Part shown: positions 7,513 through 8,459 of the stretch, piece after piece | Position numbering within the stretch: position 1 is the stretch's first letter | Layout of the letters: each line of letters starts with the position of its first letter | DNA from: Microbacteriaceae bacterium | GTDB lineage: Bacteria; Actinomycetota; Actinomycetes; Actinomycetales; Microbacteriaceae | NCBI GenBank assembly: GCA_947447385.1 | Contig: CANFKN010000048.1 | Coordinates: 1-8,459, forward strand | Length of the DNA stretch: 8,459 nucleotides | Direction: 5' to 3' | Position numbers and translations under genes: made by a program | Notes under the pieces: generated by a model | What the model was told of the DNA's origin: nothing | What the model saw: only the letters and a program-made list of their open reading frames with translations | The model's database searches: none

Positions 7513-8325
7513 TTAGTTTGTAACGATTTTCTTGCTCGGCTTGAGATATAACCAGCTGGTTACAGCGGCATAGGCGCACCAGGCAATGGTCTGCATCAGA
7601 GTTGGAGCGACCATGAAACCGAAGGCGCCTTTTAGAATCACTTCAACCAGCGAGCCTTCAGCGATGAGCCCACTCAGGTCGTAGCTTGGTCCGTTAAGAA
7701 CCGTGAATAGCCCCGACTCGTTGAACTCTGCGAAAGCGTAGGCAAAAATGCTGGCCGCAATCACAATCAAATAAGCGCCGGTGATTTTGAAGAACAAGCC
7801 GAGGTTGATGCGAACTGCCCCGCGATACATCAAATAACCAATCACCGCGGCTGAAACCAACCCGAGCACTGCGCCAAGCACCGAAGCTTGATCGCCGCCA
7901 GTTGCTTTGGCGGCGGTCCATAGCGAGATAGAGGTTTCAAGGCCTTCGCGAATCACCGAAAGAAAGGCAACTGCTACTAAACCGAGCGCGGATCCCGCCA
8001 GCGCGCGGTCAACACCAGTGCGAAGCGAAGAGGCAAGGCGGTGACTGTTTTTTGACATCCAGAAAATCATCCACGTGATAAAAATCACGGCGAGAATCGA
8101 GGCTGCGCCGGTGATGTTTTCTTGGGTGTAGGCAGGTAGGTCTTTGAGGCTGATGCTCAAGGCGAGGCCAATGACTATTGAAGCCACGATAGCGGCGATT
8201 ACGCCGACCATCATGGTTCGAATCTGGCGGTGTTGGCCAACTTTTTTTAGGTAGCTAGCAAGAATGCTAATGATGAGTGCAGCTTCTAGGCCTTCGCGAA
8301 TGCCAATCAAATAGCTGCCGAGCAC
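7513..8325 (-). CDS. efeU: FTR1-family iron permease (EfeU-like)
   Basis: A complete 270-residue integral membrane protein of normal length for EfeU. The FTR1/EfeU family imports iron across the cytoplasmic membrane, and its hallmark is a pair of REXXE motifs in membrane helices that bind iron. Both are present: REGLE at 10-14 and REGLE at 126-130. About seven helices can be drawn, the first at the very N-terminus and the last near 240-260, before a basic tail (KPSKK). The start is GTG at 8325, because GAAAGG (8334-8339) sits eight bases upstream and the protein then begins MLGSYLIGIREGLEA, as expected for the family. A DtxR/IdeR box over the promoter implies repression under iron sufficiency. 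The usual partners EfeO (periplasmic or lipoprotein) and EfeB (heme-type peroxidase) are not downstream; the next gene on this strand is the giant membrane protein. Confidence 0.95.
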   Translation of the reverse strand: MLGSYLIGIREGLEAALIISILASYLKKVGQHRQIRTMMVGVIAAIVASIVIGLALSISLKDLPAYTQENITGAASILAVIFITWMIFWMSKNSHRLASSLRTGVDRALAGSALGLVAVAFLSVIREGLETSISLWTAAKATGGDQASVLGAVLGLVSAAVIGYLMYRGAVRINLGLFFKITGAYLIVIAASIFAYAFAEFNESGLFTVLNGPSYDLSGLIAEGSLVEVILKGAFGFMVAPTLMQTIAWCAYAAVTSWLYLKPSKKIVTN

Positions 8326-8358
8326 TAGTTTTGCCTTTCAGAATGTTTCCCTGCCAAC

Positions 8359-8388
8359 AGTCTAAGTTAGGTTACCCTAACCTAACAA
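8359..8388 (-). promoter_or_regulatory. Probable efeU promoter overlapping the iron box
   Basis: On the minus strand TTGTTA (8383-8388) and TAGACT (8359-8364) are separated by 18 bp and resemble -35 and -10 elements of a housekeeping sigma factor. Transcription would start around 8350, about 25 bp before the GTG start codon. The iron box fills the spacer and reaches into the -35, the classic geometry for repression. Confidence 0.6.
8367..8385. promoter_or_regulatory. DtxR/IdeR iron box
   Basis: TTAGGTTACCCTAACCTAA has perfect 8-bp arms (TTAGGTTA/TAACCTAA) around a CCC centre, and the dyad extends one more base pair each side (G8366, C8386). It differs from the known actinobacterial consensus TTAGGTTAGGCTAACCTAA only at the two central positions. 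Iron-loaded DtxR or IdeR binds such sites and represses iron-uptake genes. It lies 41 bp from the efeU start and 45 bp from the divergent ATG at 8431. Confidence 0.92.
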
Positions 8389-8430
8389 GCCCTTTAGCGA
8401 AACTGGCTCAAGTTCGCCTAAAGTTGAGAC

Positions 8431-8459
8431 ATGGCAAAACCAGCTTTTAACTATCGTCG
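8431..8459 (+). CDS. Start of a divergent gene, product unknown (cut by the window edge)
   Basis: An ATG at 8431 opens a frame reading MAKPAFNYR up to the right edge, with a weak purine stretch (GTTGAGAC) just before it. A divergent gene here would share the 105-bp regulatory gap with efeU and could be under the same iron box. Nine codons are too few to identify a family. The lack of a hydrophobic N-terminus so far gives no sign of a secreted EfeO. The start itself is not proven. Confidence 0.5.

Noticed and set aside
8378..8398. Plus-strand promoter for the gene at 8431
   Set aside because: TAACCT and TTTAGC are possible -10 elements, but neither has a credible -35 at 16-18 bp.

Overview
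The window looks like chromosomal DNA from a high-GC Gram-positive bacterium (Actinobacteria) with a moderate GC content, roughly half by eye. A small-genome, freshwater-type Microbacteriaceae relative is my best guess. The clues are an LpqW-like binding-protein gene beside typA (the same pair as in mycobacteria), a DtxR/IdeR-type iron box, a candidate 6C small RNA (a class known from Actinobacteria), and a giant Ala/Val/Leu-rich membrane protein of the sort found in this phylum. The taxonomic placement is inference.

Layout. Positions 1-368 (+) hold the C-terminus of a family-5 extracellular substrate-binding protein cut by the window edge. After a 128-bp gap comes a complete typA (497-2407, +), the translational GTPase TypA/BipA. 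A strong symmetric terminator (2434-2472) follows it and can serve transcription from both sides. Next to it, on the minus strand, 2481-2558 folds as a closed three-way structure with two hairpins whose loops carry C6 and C5 runs. This resembles the actinobacterial 6C small RNA and would use the same terminator. The 1608-codon minus-strand gene at 2574-7400 encodes a giant membrane protein: a Cys/His-containing N-terminus, a short coiled coil, an Ala/Pro linker, then an estimated 45-50 membrane helices that look built from repeated helical hairpins. Upstream of it on the same strand, after 112 bp, is a complete FTR1/EfeU-type iron permease gene (7513-8325, GTG start). Its upstream region carries a near-consensus DtxR/IdeR operator (8367-8385) lying over a plausible promoter. 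A gene of unknown function probably starts divergently at 8431 and leaves the window after nine codons.

How it fits together. The right half is an iron-responsive unit: when iron is replete, a DtxR/IdeR repressor should occupy the box and shut off efeU, and it may also affect the divergent gene. EfeO and EfeB, the usual partners of EfeU, are not downstream of it. Whether the giant membrane protein is read from the same promoter is unclear. The left half is a conserved housekeeping pair converging on the small RNA and the giant gene. The candidate small RNA between typA and the giant gene, and the repeat architecture of the giant protein, are the least ordinary things here. No mobile elements, CRISPR arrays, tRNA or rRNA genes were seen, and no gene-free stretch exceeds 300 bp.
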